64,000 bases of DNA from Pogostemon cablin (lineage: Eukaryota; Streptophyta; Magnoliopsida; Lamiales; Lamiaceae), in contig CM043002.1 of assembly GCA_023678885.1 (NCBI GenBank), forward strand, positions 3,304,022 to 3,368,021, read 5' to 3'. The notes below the pieces were generated by a model. It was given only the letters and a program-made list of their open reading frames with translations. It did no database searches and was not told the DNA's origin. The first letter of the stretch is position 1. Every line of letters starts with the position of its first letter. Made by a program: the position numbers and the translations under genes. This document shows, piece after piece, positions 12,775 to 23,045 of the stretch.

Positions 12775-13557
12775 TGACGCGGGAATTTTGGGTGAAGATT
12801 TGAAGTCTGCAACATGGAAAAGCTATCCATTAATGAAGACCTTAAACTCAATACATTTGAACAAAATGGTCCAACTATACAGAATTAACTCAGCAGGAGA
12901 TCATGAACAGTCAGTCCAATTCACGAATTTATCTGTTTTGATTTGGAAATATTTATGGTTCATGCCATATACCATTGGAAAGCTCTTGAAGTCTAGTTTT
13001 CTACAAAATTTACGGATTTCAAAAATAGTATTCCTACAGAAAGTTATGGCCATTTGACTAAAGTGTGGCAGGCTGTGCATCATGCGAGAAGTTACGGGGC
13101 AAGCTCATACTTTGCTGATTTTGGTGGTTCGTCTCTTCATGAAGAACCTTGGTATCTACCTATTCTTAGTCTTTGATTATCTTACATTTATTAGAGTCTA
13201 AGTTCAAATTTTCTATGTCTTGAGAATGTTCAAAGCTCATTTATTTCCTTTGACTCACTTGGAGAGTTGTTCCAACTCATGCCTATATAATGGCTATCCT
13301 ATGTATGCTCTTAAGCAGCCAATTTCGAATTTAAACATATTTTGAGCTTTTAAGCTTGTTTAGAAGATGTTATCTTCTTGTATCTTACTCTAAACTCTTT
13401 TGGTGGATTCCTAGAGTGGCGAGTGTGTCTCTTAGTCTTTCGGTGGATACCTTAAGACGACGAGATTGTTCCAAACTTGTGGTGGATTCCATAGGTGAGG
13501 AATTGTATCAGAGTGTGTGCTTGTGTTGCCTCCTACTTCTCTAAATTCCCGGTGTCA
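12775..13557 (+). repeat. 3' LTR
   Basis: 783 bp, same length as the 5' LTR; starts TGACGCGGGAATTTTGG and ends AAATTCCCGGTGTCA. It is followed by the target duplication GCTTC at 13558-13562. Confidence 0.95.
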
Positions 13558-13736
13558 GCTTCCATTATATTCGTACTATGAGGCTGATCCGAGTACACAA
13601 ACCTCACTTTCTTTACGTCTTAGGTTCAAGAAGTAGCTTCACAAACTGCAGTTTAATGAGTTTGGACATAAATCTTGATCTCCTATTAACATATGATTTT
13701 GTCCCAATGCACACACAAGATCAGAAGAAGACTTAC

Positions 13737-13852
13737 CAATAAGAAGGACTCAGAAGAGTTTGGGGGGATTGAAGAGAATCGAATGCCAAGCCTATCCGGT
13801 AGTGATCCTGCAATCGAGCTGTCTCCCGACTATCTTCATTGACATGTTCCAC
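13737..13852 (-). other. Candidate orphan exon, unidentified
   Basis: On the minus strand, an open stretch of about 39 codons (containing ETARLQDHYRIGLAFDS) lies between a possible acceptor (TTTTTGAAG) and a very good donor (TTATTG|GTAAGT). I do not recognise the protein, and no neighbouring exon could be joined with confidence. It may be a fragment of a gene, or chance. Confidence 0.25.
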
Positions 13853-13859
13853 CTTCAAA

Positions 13860-16800
13860 AATCAATCAACCATACCATCTGCTCCTGAACCTGATGCAGG
13901 CATGATATTCCAGCAAGCAAGAAATCATATAAAAATAAGCAGGTCAATAATAATATATTATAAAAAGGAAAAAGAAAATAGTACATAATAAGAGAAAGTG
14001 AAATTATGACCAAAAAGTGATCATAGAGAGCCAAACAGGTGGCTTTAAAAAAGAGGACCAAAACAGGTGGCCTCGTAGAAGAGAACAATTACCCCTACTC
14101 AGTATAATTTTATCTAGGTAATATGGAACGTAGGGGCAGTAGACTGGAGGAATAGATAGCTATCTTCACAGCAGGGGCTCGCTCACATCCAATGCAATCA
14201 AATCACAAGAGCCCAAAAAACCAAATCTGCCGAGCAGATTATATACACAAACCCAATCCATTCCACGCCATAGCATGAACAGTAGGGAGACCAAGAGGCA
14301 ATTGGTGTATAAGATATTACAAATTCATTCCTCCCATGGTAACAAATAACCACATCATTCTGCACATTTCCCATTTTTCACTAGGAAATATGGATGGTTT
14401 CCTTTTTAACCCAAAATTAATTATTTAGACATTTAATTTTTAGAAAAAGGGGTAATTTGATCAATTAAAATAGATAAGGGGTTTGGATGAAAAAAAATAT
14501 AGTTGAGGGTTCAACTTGATCCCATGAAATAAGATTAAGGTCTAAATTGACCTTTTGCCCTTCCGAATATGCAGCAAGTGAAGCTTATTTTAAATATTCC
14601 CTCAGTGCTAAACTGAAACACGAATATCAATTGCATGCTAAAGTCCTGTAGCTAATTAACTCTTACACATTGTGGGAATCAGAGGATAATTTTATACGGA
14701 AACAAATGCATGTTGTCCAAGTTGACAGGCAACAAATTAATTGTGTGTTATGTTTCCTCCATTGGTTGGCTGATCACTTTACTAATAGGAATAGCCTTTC
14801 TTTCTGTGGAGTAAAACTTATTGCAACATTATTGGTTAAGTGTTTTTAGAAGGTTCCTAGGTGCATAGAAGAAAAGGGTGCAGCATTTCAGTTTCAAGTT
14901 GAAAGGATAGCATGCAAATCAGTAGATTTAGGGTCACAAGGATTGTTTATGAGGGTTTTTGTTACAAGTGTAGACGCTTGCATGTTACTTGTTGTATACG
15001 TGGATTGCATAATCAAGGGTTGAGATTAAGTGTTGGTGTAAGTATGAGCATAAGATTGCAGTTATGATAGCAGCTTGTGAATAATCCATCAATAAAGATC
15101 ATAACCTCCCTTAGGAGTGGATAATTTGTGTGTCTTTCGTTTTTAGTTTTCTTTCTTCAATCACTCAGTAAGAGAGTGTGTGAGTTTCTTGAGAGTTTAA
15201 TACGTTTCTGAGATTCTTGCACTCGTTAAAGTGGATCAGCAAGAGGATAGAGGTCAGTTTGATCAGTTGTGAAACCGTTTGGGCAAGAAGATCATCTATC
15301 TGATTGGTCCTATAACTTTAAGTTCATCTCTCTGTTCTATGGGTTAATTCTTAGTTGTTAATATATAGTGGATGTAAACTCGGTTATTAGCTGAACCACT
15401 CTAATTATCACTCTCGTTTTTCATTCACAAAGCACACACATCATTATTCATTTTATATGTTCAAGTTTTTGATCTTCATCAACTTATTCTTTTGTGAGTT
15501 AACTCTTCAAACACTTAGTGAGTGAGTCTTCATCTTTAACACTTTCTATCTTGTATCAACGCAAGCAGTTTCTGTCATTAACTTCTTAGTGAATATTTTT
15601 ATTTTATTTTTATCGGACAAAGTTAGTTGTTAATATATTTCACCAAGCACCCGTATGGAACTTGGGTCACTCACCTTATTGAGGAGCCCAGTGATCACGT
15701 GAGCTAGCCCATCTGGTTGCTTCATTACTATCAATTGGTGGCTTCCCTTAATTTATCCAACATTTGGAGGTTAGTCCTAAAAGTGAGTTCTGTAATTCAT
15801 AACTAAAGCCCATATTGTTGACTTTCAAAAAAAAAAAAGCTCATATTGTTGATTGAGTGCCTTGAATGTGTGTAAAATTATTAACTTTGGACAATATAAT
15901 TGCTCTTTTCAAATTCCAGTTTTTGGATGTGAAAGATTAAATGGTCACTATGGGGCAGCAAATGTTCTTCGACTCCTTTCTTGATGCTCATCCCCGCAGT
16001 CCTCGATGCAATCGCTCACAGAGTTTTTATACTTCACTTTGGTGCTCTTTGCAACCATGATGTTAGTCGAGAGGTGTCAAGTATGATTCCGAACTTCCTA
16101 CTAGGGCTGATTGTTGGTAAGGCATCCAAGGACTAATGATATTATGAAGTGGATTCTTTCAGTTGCCAAATGATCTACATACCCCACATTTTCTGGAGAT
16201 ATATATGTCATGAGTAACATTGCATTCCATGAGTATGCTAATTACCAAGGATTGTAAGCATGAATTTGCTTTTTATTTTTTTTTTTTATGTTTTTATTCT
16301 TTTCCTTCCATTCATTTTCAATTAATTCCTTTGAACTTCTTGTCTCTCCCCTTCTCTCTTTTTTGAATTCGTATTGTCAGTAACTTTTTCTGTTTTAATA
16401 ACTTTCTCTATAGAGTTACTTGTGTATTAACAAATATTTCTATTAGGTACTTTGAATTTACCCCCAATATTGCCTCCTTACTTTATTCTTATAAAAAAGG
16501 CCATTCCCATTCGTAAGCTGGGATTCTTCTATACTGGTCATTCACTCTTAAATAGAACAAACCCTTTTAATGAATAATGCAATCCACGACTAATTTCAAT
16601 CAATATGTTAATTATAGAGTAATGAATTTAACATCCAATCATAGATTAGTAAATTGAAGCATAGGTATCCAAAGTTTAATCAAAACCCAATAAAAAAATC
16701 ATACATTCCACTCGCGTGATAACGATCTCGAATATCTTGTTACATTTTAGTATTATTTCTCCTCGAATGTCTTGTTACATTTTAGTATCTATTTCTCCTA

Positions 16801-17700
16801 TTACATAGAGTGACATGTATGCAAGAAATAAAATCTCAACATTTCTCTTCCTAAGATTAATATTTTTCTTTTAGGATATAACAATCATCCAATAGTTTAC
16901 AATAGAAGATTTAACACCAAAATAAAACTGGAGATCCGGACTTGATCATCACCTATGTTCGAAATTATCCATATCTATTTCTTTTAATAATACCTGGCCT
17001 ACTTAGAAATTATCCAAATCAATATAGTTTAAACCATTACAAAGCTCATAGTATTACAAGAAAAAACCACAGCTAATTCTCACCCAAGAAAACTAATGAA
17101 AGATTACCAAAAAAAAAAGACTAAACCTCCTTATTTTGTACTCTTGAGTTGCCATTTTTTTTCAACAGTTGCATCTTTCCACTTTACATGGCCAAATACT
17201 TTTGAATGTGCGTTAGTGTGTAGAGAAGAAGTTTTGATCCTGAAGGGTTTCTTCCCTTTTCTTATAAAAAAATAATATCTGAAAAAACATGGTATATATA
17301 CAAAGGAAACACACACAACACATTTGAGGGTGAAAATCCCGTTGTTACAACTTTTTCAAGCAGAGCTGGGCCTCAGGTAAATCAGCTCAACCGTCCGATC
17401 GAGTTGGCTAAACTTGACCCGAGTCAGTCTTTGAACTGTTTTGACTTCCTCTTGCTCAATCCTGGTCAGATTACTCCAGCCAGCCCCAGCTAACTAATTT
17501 TTCAAGTGTTGGGCCCAAACATATTACTATGAAATGAGAACTTGAGATCGTGACTGAAAACATAATTTCAAGAAATTTCATAAGTGTAGATACAAATGAG
17601 AATCTACTACATACATGTCTTCATATTATGGCGGTTACATGATCGTATGCATGCCAGCATTCGACGAAGATTCTGAAAGCAAGATTGCAATGCTTTTGAG
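13860..17700. other. Intergenic, low-coding
   Basis: No supported gene apart from the duplicated intron piece listed separately. The stretch 15030-15660 has promoter- and LTR-like composition (pyrimidine-rich, with repeated GTGAGTGAGT-type words), but I could not find matching ends. 16260-17330 is AT-rich with several A/T runs and nothing I can name. Confidence 0.5.
14562..14925. repeat. Duplicated piece of the acyltransferase-gene intron 8
   Basis: This sequence matches 18760-19110, in the same orientation, with indels. Shared words include GCAGCAAGTGAAG, GCTAAACTGAAACACGAATA, ACACATTGTGGGAA, CATTGGTTGGCTGATCA and GATAGCATGCAAAT (ATAGCATCCAAAT in the intron). The matched part is intron 8 of the gene at 17714-21375 and contains no exon. 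Confidence 0.8.
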
Positions 17701-17713
17701 AATGTGTGGAGGG

Positions 17714-20700
17714 TTAAAGCTTCCAGTAGATGGAGAAGCGATGAAATATGCCAGCAACGACACCCCAGAACAGTATTTCAGCAAATATAACGTACAGCAG
17801 TATTCCAACTCTTCTTGAATGCCACACGTTGATGAATACATGCTTCTGTATCCAATGTGTCTGCAAACAAGTAGAAGATAACTATGATGCACGTGTTGGG
17901 GGACTAGCTAGTTTGATTTCACCCATGATAACATGGGGTAGTTTTTTTCGAAATTTATCCTACGTGTTGTCTCTGCATTATTAGCATCTTACCAATGTAT
18001 TGCGGGGATCTTCATAATACCAACCATTGATGAATCCTGCAAAGATACCTTCCGCTGCCATAACATAAACCAGCATAGCATTCATACCGATCCATTCCAA
18101 TGGCAGAAACAGGTACCTTAGATTCCCCATGTCCACCTGGCATCAAATATTTGTAATTAAAGATGTTGCTACATTCAGTCACTAGTAAATTAATTAAAGA
18201 TCTTGCCAGACACAATAAGCAAGAGGGCTTGGTGGTAATGAATGAATTGAAAACAAGGACGAATATTCATAAACAATAGTATCCTTTTAGTCTACCAGAG
18301 AACATGACAATATTAAAAAGGTAGCTTTAGACAGTACCAATATGTAGAAAGCCGAAAACACCAAGGCTGCTGCTCCAGATGTTACACAGACATAACTGAA
18401 CGTGTAAAGTTGCTTGTTTAGAGGAATTGCTGCAACCGAAGAAATTCATCAGGAAATACTAGGGAGGAAAACACAGTTTGTGTTATAACGCTAAGAACAT
18501 ACCATCTGTAAAATGAAGAATAATTCCTAGAATGAGAAGGCCAAGCCCCATTACAGTCCATTGTTGAAGTCTACTCCAATGACCCTAGAAGAGATATCTA
18601 ATTATAGCTACCAAAAGAGTTTCATAAAAATTAGCAACAAAAAAAAATAGGGACAGACCTTTATATGCACAAGAACATGGCCAAAGTGAACGCCAATGAT
18701 TGTTGAAAGGATAGCAGAAATTGAACTGCACTAAGAAAATCAAAATAACACATCCTAAATCCGGAAATGCAGCAAGTGAAGGTTTTTAAAATATTCCTTA
18801 AAAGCTAAACTGAAACACGAATACCAAAATACATGCTAAAGTGTAGCTAATTTACTCAACACATTGTGGGAAGTTGAAGATAATTTAATGAGGAAACGTA
18901 TGAATGTCCTCCAATTTGACAGTCAACAAATTGTGTCTTGCTGTTTCTCTTACTTTCCCCTTCATTGGTTGGCTGATCATATACCACTTTTATGATTGCT
19001 TTGCTCTGTACCGTGTGTACACTTATATTAATCAAACACACAATCTAGACCAATTTGAATATATAGAAACAGAATAAGTGGAATTGAAAGCATAGCATCC
19101 AAATATAAGTTTAACGTTACAGTGGGTGCCTTTATTCAAGTGTTAAACGAATAATGCTTTCACTGTTAATTAGATAAAGTATACACCACCTTAGAATTCC
19201 TTCAGGTTCAAAAGGTGCCCAGCACCAGGATGGAGCATCAGTTCGGAAAGGTCCCTCATGAGGTGAATACTGTGTGCAAGCCTGAACGATTTTATACAAA
19301 TAACTTCTGTAAAGTATCACACTGAATAGTAAAAGGATAAACCTTTACATGTAAAGTAACTCACTTTGGATCTCTTCCAAGCTGGATGCTGATACATATG
19401 ATTGATTCCGAGAACCTTTCTATCTACATATCCAACTGCATTACAAGGAGGATCCAACTTTCCCCTCACATTGCAAGCTACCTGAATATCAAAATTATGA
19501 GTCTCAAACATACGATGTTGCCCATGAAAGGTGGCAATAATTCACTTTTTCAACTTGGAGAGTTGGGTTGTGAATAGAAAATAACCAAAAGAAATGTAAA
19601 TTCAATTACCAGAAATTATTGAAATATGAAACAGATTCAAGAACTTAATAAGTACTATTAGTTATGTGGATAAACAACTGGATTCTTCTTCATGATTTAT
19701 AATTTCTATTGGTCAAGTTACGTTATGGCCTAACAATTAAAGGCCAATAAATCCCAATGGAAAACTTTATTCGACCTCATAGCACAAAACTGGAGAAAAA
19801 GTTTACAGTGAAACAAACTATACCTTTCCCTTATTTAATATGGGAAGTAAATGAGAGACGGCTTACAGTTAAAATTTTCCCAAAATCAGCACTGTCTGTA
19901 TTATGTACTCTGAAATGCCAATCTGGAACATATGTTCCATACAATGTAGCTAAATAAACAATCAGAATGCAAGCTCCAACAACCCTACAAATCGTAACTT
20001 TATATTTCGTAAATATATGATTATTAGCAGGTGAAAAGAGACCTTAGAGATACTCACCAATGCCAAAAATAAAGCTTGAACACAGAAAACTTTCCAGGTA
20101 ATAGACTCTCTGTCGGAGAATTTCTTGTCATGATTTCTATGAAAGCGACAACTAAATATGCAAGAGCTATTCTCTGGAAAAAAACGTAGTAGATGGCTCT
20201 TAAAAAGGCACCTTCATATATTCAAGATAAATCAATTGCAAATTGAGAGGAAGTCATCAAATTTACCTGAAGAATTCCACACCATCTTATTTTTGTCATG
20301 TCAACCCCATATGTTAGTTTGTCAGGGGCATGTGAATAACCTCCTGAAAAGAATCAAGACACTGATGGATTGATTTCATATTACAAGAAACGGAAAATCT
20401 TTCGTGAGACGGGTACATGTGAGACAGGTAAACCTATTATTAAAGTATGTTTATTGATAATTAAAGTATATTTGTAATGAATCATATTATAACATTTTAG
20501 AATCATACTTTAATGCATCATTTATTATATTTTAGAAAACATACTTTAACTATCAATAAGTATATTTTACCTATATAACAAGTAACACGTCTCACATAAG
20601 CGTCGTCTCACAAGAGATTTTGTCTACAAGAAAATTGACAAGTTATGATACGTGGTACAAATCCAGTAATTTCTAATCCAAAAGTTCAAATTTCATAGTA

Positions 20701-21115
20701 GACATCTGCAATTATAAGCACACAACCTATTAAAAAAGAGTACTAGAAGAGATTATGCATAACTTAATCCCAAAAACAAACCTTGTAAAAGGAGGCCCCA
20801 AAACAGTAGCTTTAAAGTTCTAAAAATCACTTTAATGATTGCCTTTCTTCCATCTTATATCCTCTATTCACACAAATCATGACAAACCCATGAATCGAAA
20901 CATAATTTCTCCCACAATCAAACAATTCAATTCAGACAACACTAACCTTAAATGCAAGCGCAATGGCCATTCCCACAATAAACAGGAAAAATGGCATCAC
21001 AAAATCAGCAAGATTGCAGCCATTCCATGGAGCATGCCCAATAACTGGCCATTCTCCACCAGCATCATCAACCAAGATCATTAACTACAGTTCAATAACC
21101 ATTTTCAAACTCAAA

Positions 21116-21153
<38 letters not shown>

Positions 21154-21375
21154 TAAAAAAATTTGGGGACTAATTCAATTAATTAGCTCAACAATGAACA
21201 GCTTTACCGCTACAGTGAGGCCTCTGAATATGTCCAGAGAAGCCACGCGCTTTGCTCTCGTATTCTGCTGACCCTTTCTCTCTCCTCCTCCCTCTCTCTC
21301 TTCTTCGACATGGGCTTCTGCCGGCAAAATCAGGTGTTGTTGACGATGACCCAAATCTTCTTTGATATCCGCCAT
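17714..21375 (-). CDS. Heparan-alpha-glucosaminide N-acetyltransferase-like membrane protein
   Basis: Thirteen exons with GT-AG borders join in frame to 472 codons: 21375-21208, 21084-20947, 20842-20782, 20343-20267, 20173-20058, 19984-19867, 19481-19365, 19281-19190, 18725-18659, 18584-18503, 18429-18338, 18136-17993 and 17860-17714. Known family: plant relatives of lysosomal HGSNAT, multi-pass proteins that move acetyl groups across a membrane; their plant substrate is not established. Visible hallmarks: a hydrophilic N-terminus, then RVASLDIFRGLTVALMILVD, then GHAPWNGCNLADFVMPFFLF. His73 in that motif corresponds, by recall, to the active-site His of human HGSNAT. Later come RGKLDPPCNAVGYVDRKVLG, DAPSWCWAPFEPEGIL, LEWIGMNAMLVYVMAAEGI and a C-terminus FHRFSIYWKL. 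About ten hydrophobic segments are visible. Start chosen because MADIK precedes the conserved SLDIFRG by the usual distance. Exon 3 is the least certain: the GCA start chosen keeps the frame but leaves a loop a few residues shorter than in relatives. Confidence 0.93.
20394..20621. mobile_element. MITE family B, in intron 3 of the acyltransferase-like gene
   Basis: Ends AAAATCTTTCGTGAGACG and CGTCTCACAAGAGATTTT are inverted repeats around about 228 bp of AT-rich, non-coding DNA. A second copy is at 39079-39331. The element sits between exons 3 and 4 and does not touch the splice sites. Confidence 0.8.
21115..21150. repeat. (AAT)n microsatellite in intron 1
   Basis: About eleven AAT units in the first intron of the acyltransferase-like gene. 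Confidence 0.95.
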
Positions 21376-21415
21376 TTTAGCAGCTCTTGCTCAGCTTGCC
21401 CAAGTGTGTGTGTGT

Positions 21416-21442
21416 GCATATATATAGTTATATACATATACA
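21416..21442 (-). promoter_or_regulatory. Possible TATA region of the acyltransferase-like gene
   Basis: TATATATAGTTATATACATA lies 40-70 bp before the ATG at 21375. It could be the TATA box of a short-leader transcript or lie within the 5' UTR. Confidence 0.35.
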
Positions 21443-22144
21443 TTATTGTATCGATAGCAGATTTCCTTGAAATGTCTGCTGTATTTATCTGCGTCGCTGT
21501 CTAATCTTTTGCTCTGTCTTCTTCTTCTCATTTTTCTAACTACCAATCACATGAAATGCCACGCAACGGAATCCCTTCCATAGTTCATATAAATTTCACT
21601 TGGCCCCATATTTTCCGCCAATATCATTTTGCACCCCCACATTTTTTTTAATGTGGCATTAGACTCCAAAAGTTAACACTAACGGATTAATTTAAGATCA
21701 ATTTCAAAACTACATAAATAATCCAATGAAGTTCGAGTGATTTTGGGCTTGTGCATCATAGGGTTTATATGATAAATTTAGGATATAATAGTAATTATAA
21801 TTTATTAAAATATTTTTTTAATTTAATCAAAGAATTTGTGTTAATTAATTTAAAATATTTAAATCTCAACAATCCATCAATATCCCAAGAGCACCCTATA
21901 GGATTCTAAAATTCTTAGAGCAAATTATTAAACAAAAAGACAGGGTTTAATTAAATTTATGTTGACGCGCGTGTATATTCATTGTAGTATAAAATACACT
22001 TATTTTAAAGAAACACAATTGGTTAAAAAAATAATATTCCACCCGTTAGGTAATCATTTGTTTTCTCACATGTATAAAAAAAAAGTATTACTATTATTTT
22101 ACGTACTAAAAAAGTATTAATATTATTTTACATTAATTGTATTC

Positions 22145-22395
22145 ACTCCGTCTCATCCTAATAGTTACATATTTCTTTTTTTCGCGTCTCATTCTAATGG
22201 TTACAAAAATTTTTTTGGTATATGTGACTCACACAAATTAATTACTTCTCTATCTATTGGCTCACACATCACACTGATACACTTACTCACTTTACATTAA
22301 AATATCATCTTTCAACTCAATATACATTAAAGTAATATATTCATTAGCCACGTGCAAAAAGAAAACGTAACTATTAAGACGAGACGGAGGGAGTA
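22145..22395. mobile_element. Stowaway-like MITE
   Basis: Ends CACTCCGTCTCATCC and GAGACGGAGGGAGTA are inverted; the inner part continues with paired ATAGTTACAT and GTAACTATTAAG. It lies between the acyltransferase-like gene and LSM4. The remainder of 21500-23045 is AT-rich with no gene. Confidence 0.85.
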
Positions 22396-23045
22396 TAATT
22401 TTAGACTTTTAGTAGTAGTGAGTGGTGAATTATGAGTAGATCCCTTTTACTAAAGGAAAAATTAATACTTTTATAATGAACTACCAAAATAACAAAATAA
22501 TAACTTATTAGTAAAAGAGGAAAGTATTTTCAATCAAAGGTCTAAAAATGATTTTATATGATTAATTCTTGAGAAAAATTTTACAAAACCAATCATGATC
22601 TTAAATTTAATAAGAATATCTGAATATTAATTCCTTTCAATCCTAAATCAATACTTGACCCAAATTAATATGATAAAAATGTTGTGTAGAATTCAAATAC
22701 ACTCCCATGTGGGTCCCATGATGGGGAAGTGTAAAACTTAAACGAGTTTTTTTAATCTAAGACCTGAAAAATGGGGGCTTTAGAACATTAAATTAAAAAA
22801 GTCCATAAACCATATTAATCAATCCTGTTAAACTACTTTCTACACACAATACTTGAAAAGCATAGGATATGATATGTAAGCACTATCATCATAAACCAAA
22901 CCAAGAACCTGATATCCATTATGAGTTTGATCATAGGAACAAACTCACATCTTACATAAACCAAACTCCATCCACTTCACACATCATCGTGCCAGCGAGA
23001 AACGGCAGTTTAAACTTCCTTCATTAGCCTCGAACATCTTAGAAA

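Larger units (their letters stand above)
9541..13557 (+). mobile_element. Ty3/gypsy LTR retrotransposon, deleted, non-autonomous
   Basis: A complete insertion. Two LTRs of exactly 783 bp (9541-10323 and 12775-13557) begin TGACGCGGGA and end CGGTGTCA, and a 5 bp direct repeat GCTTC flanks the whole (9536-9540 and 13558-13562). I count about 19-20 differences between the LTRs (roughly 97.5% identity), so insertion is recent. A primer-binding site like that for initiator tRNA-Met follows the left LTR and a polypurine tract precedes the right LTR. Internal DNA is only 2451 bp. It encodes shortened gag and remnants of reverse transcriptase, RNase H and integrase in the order typical of Ty3/gypsy, none with a complete catalytic core. 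It could therefore move only with proteins supplied by a relative. Confidence 0.95.
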
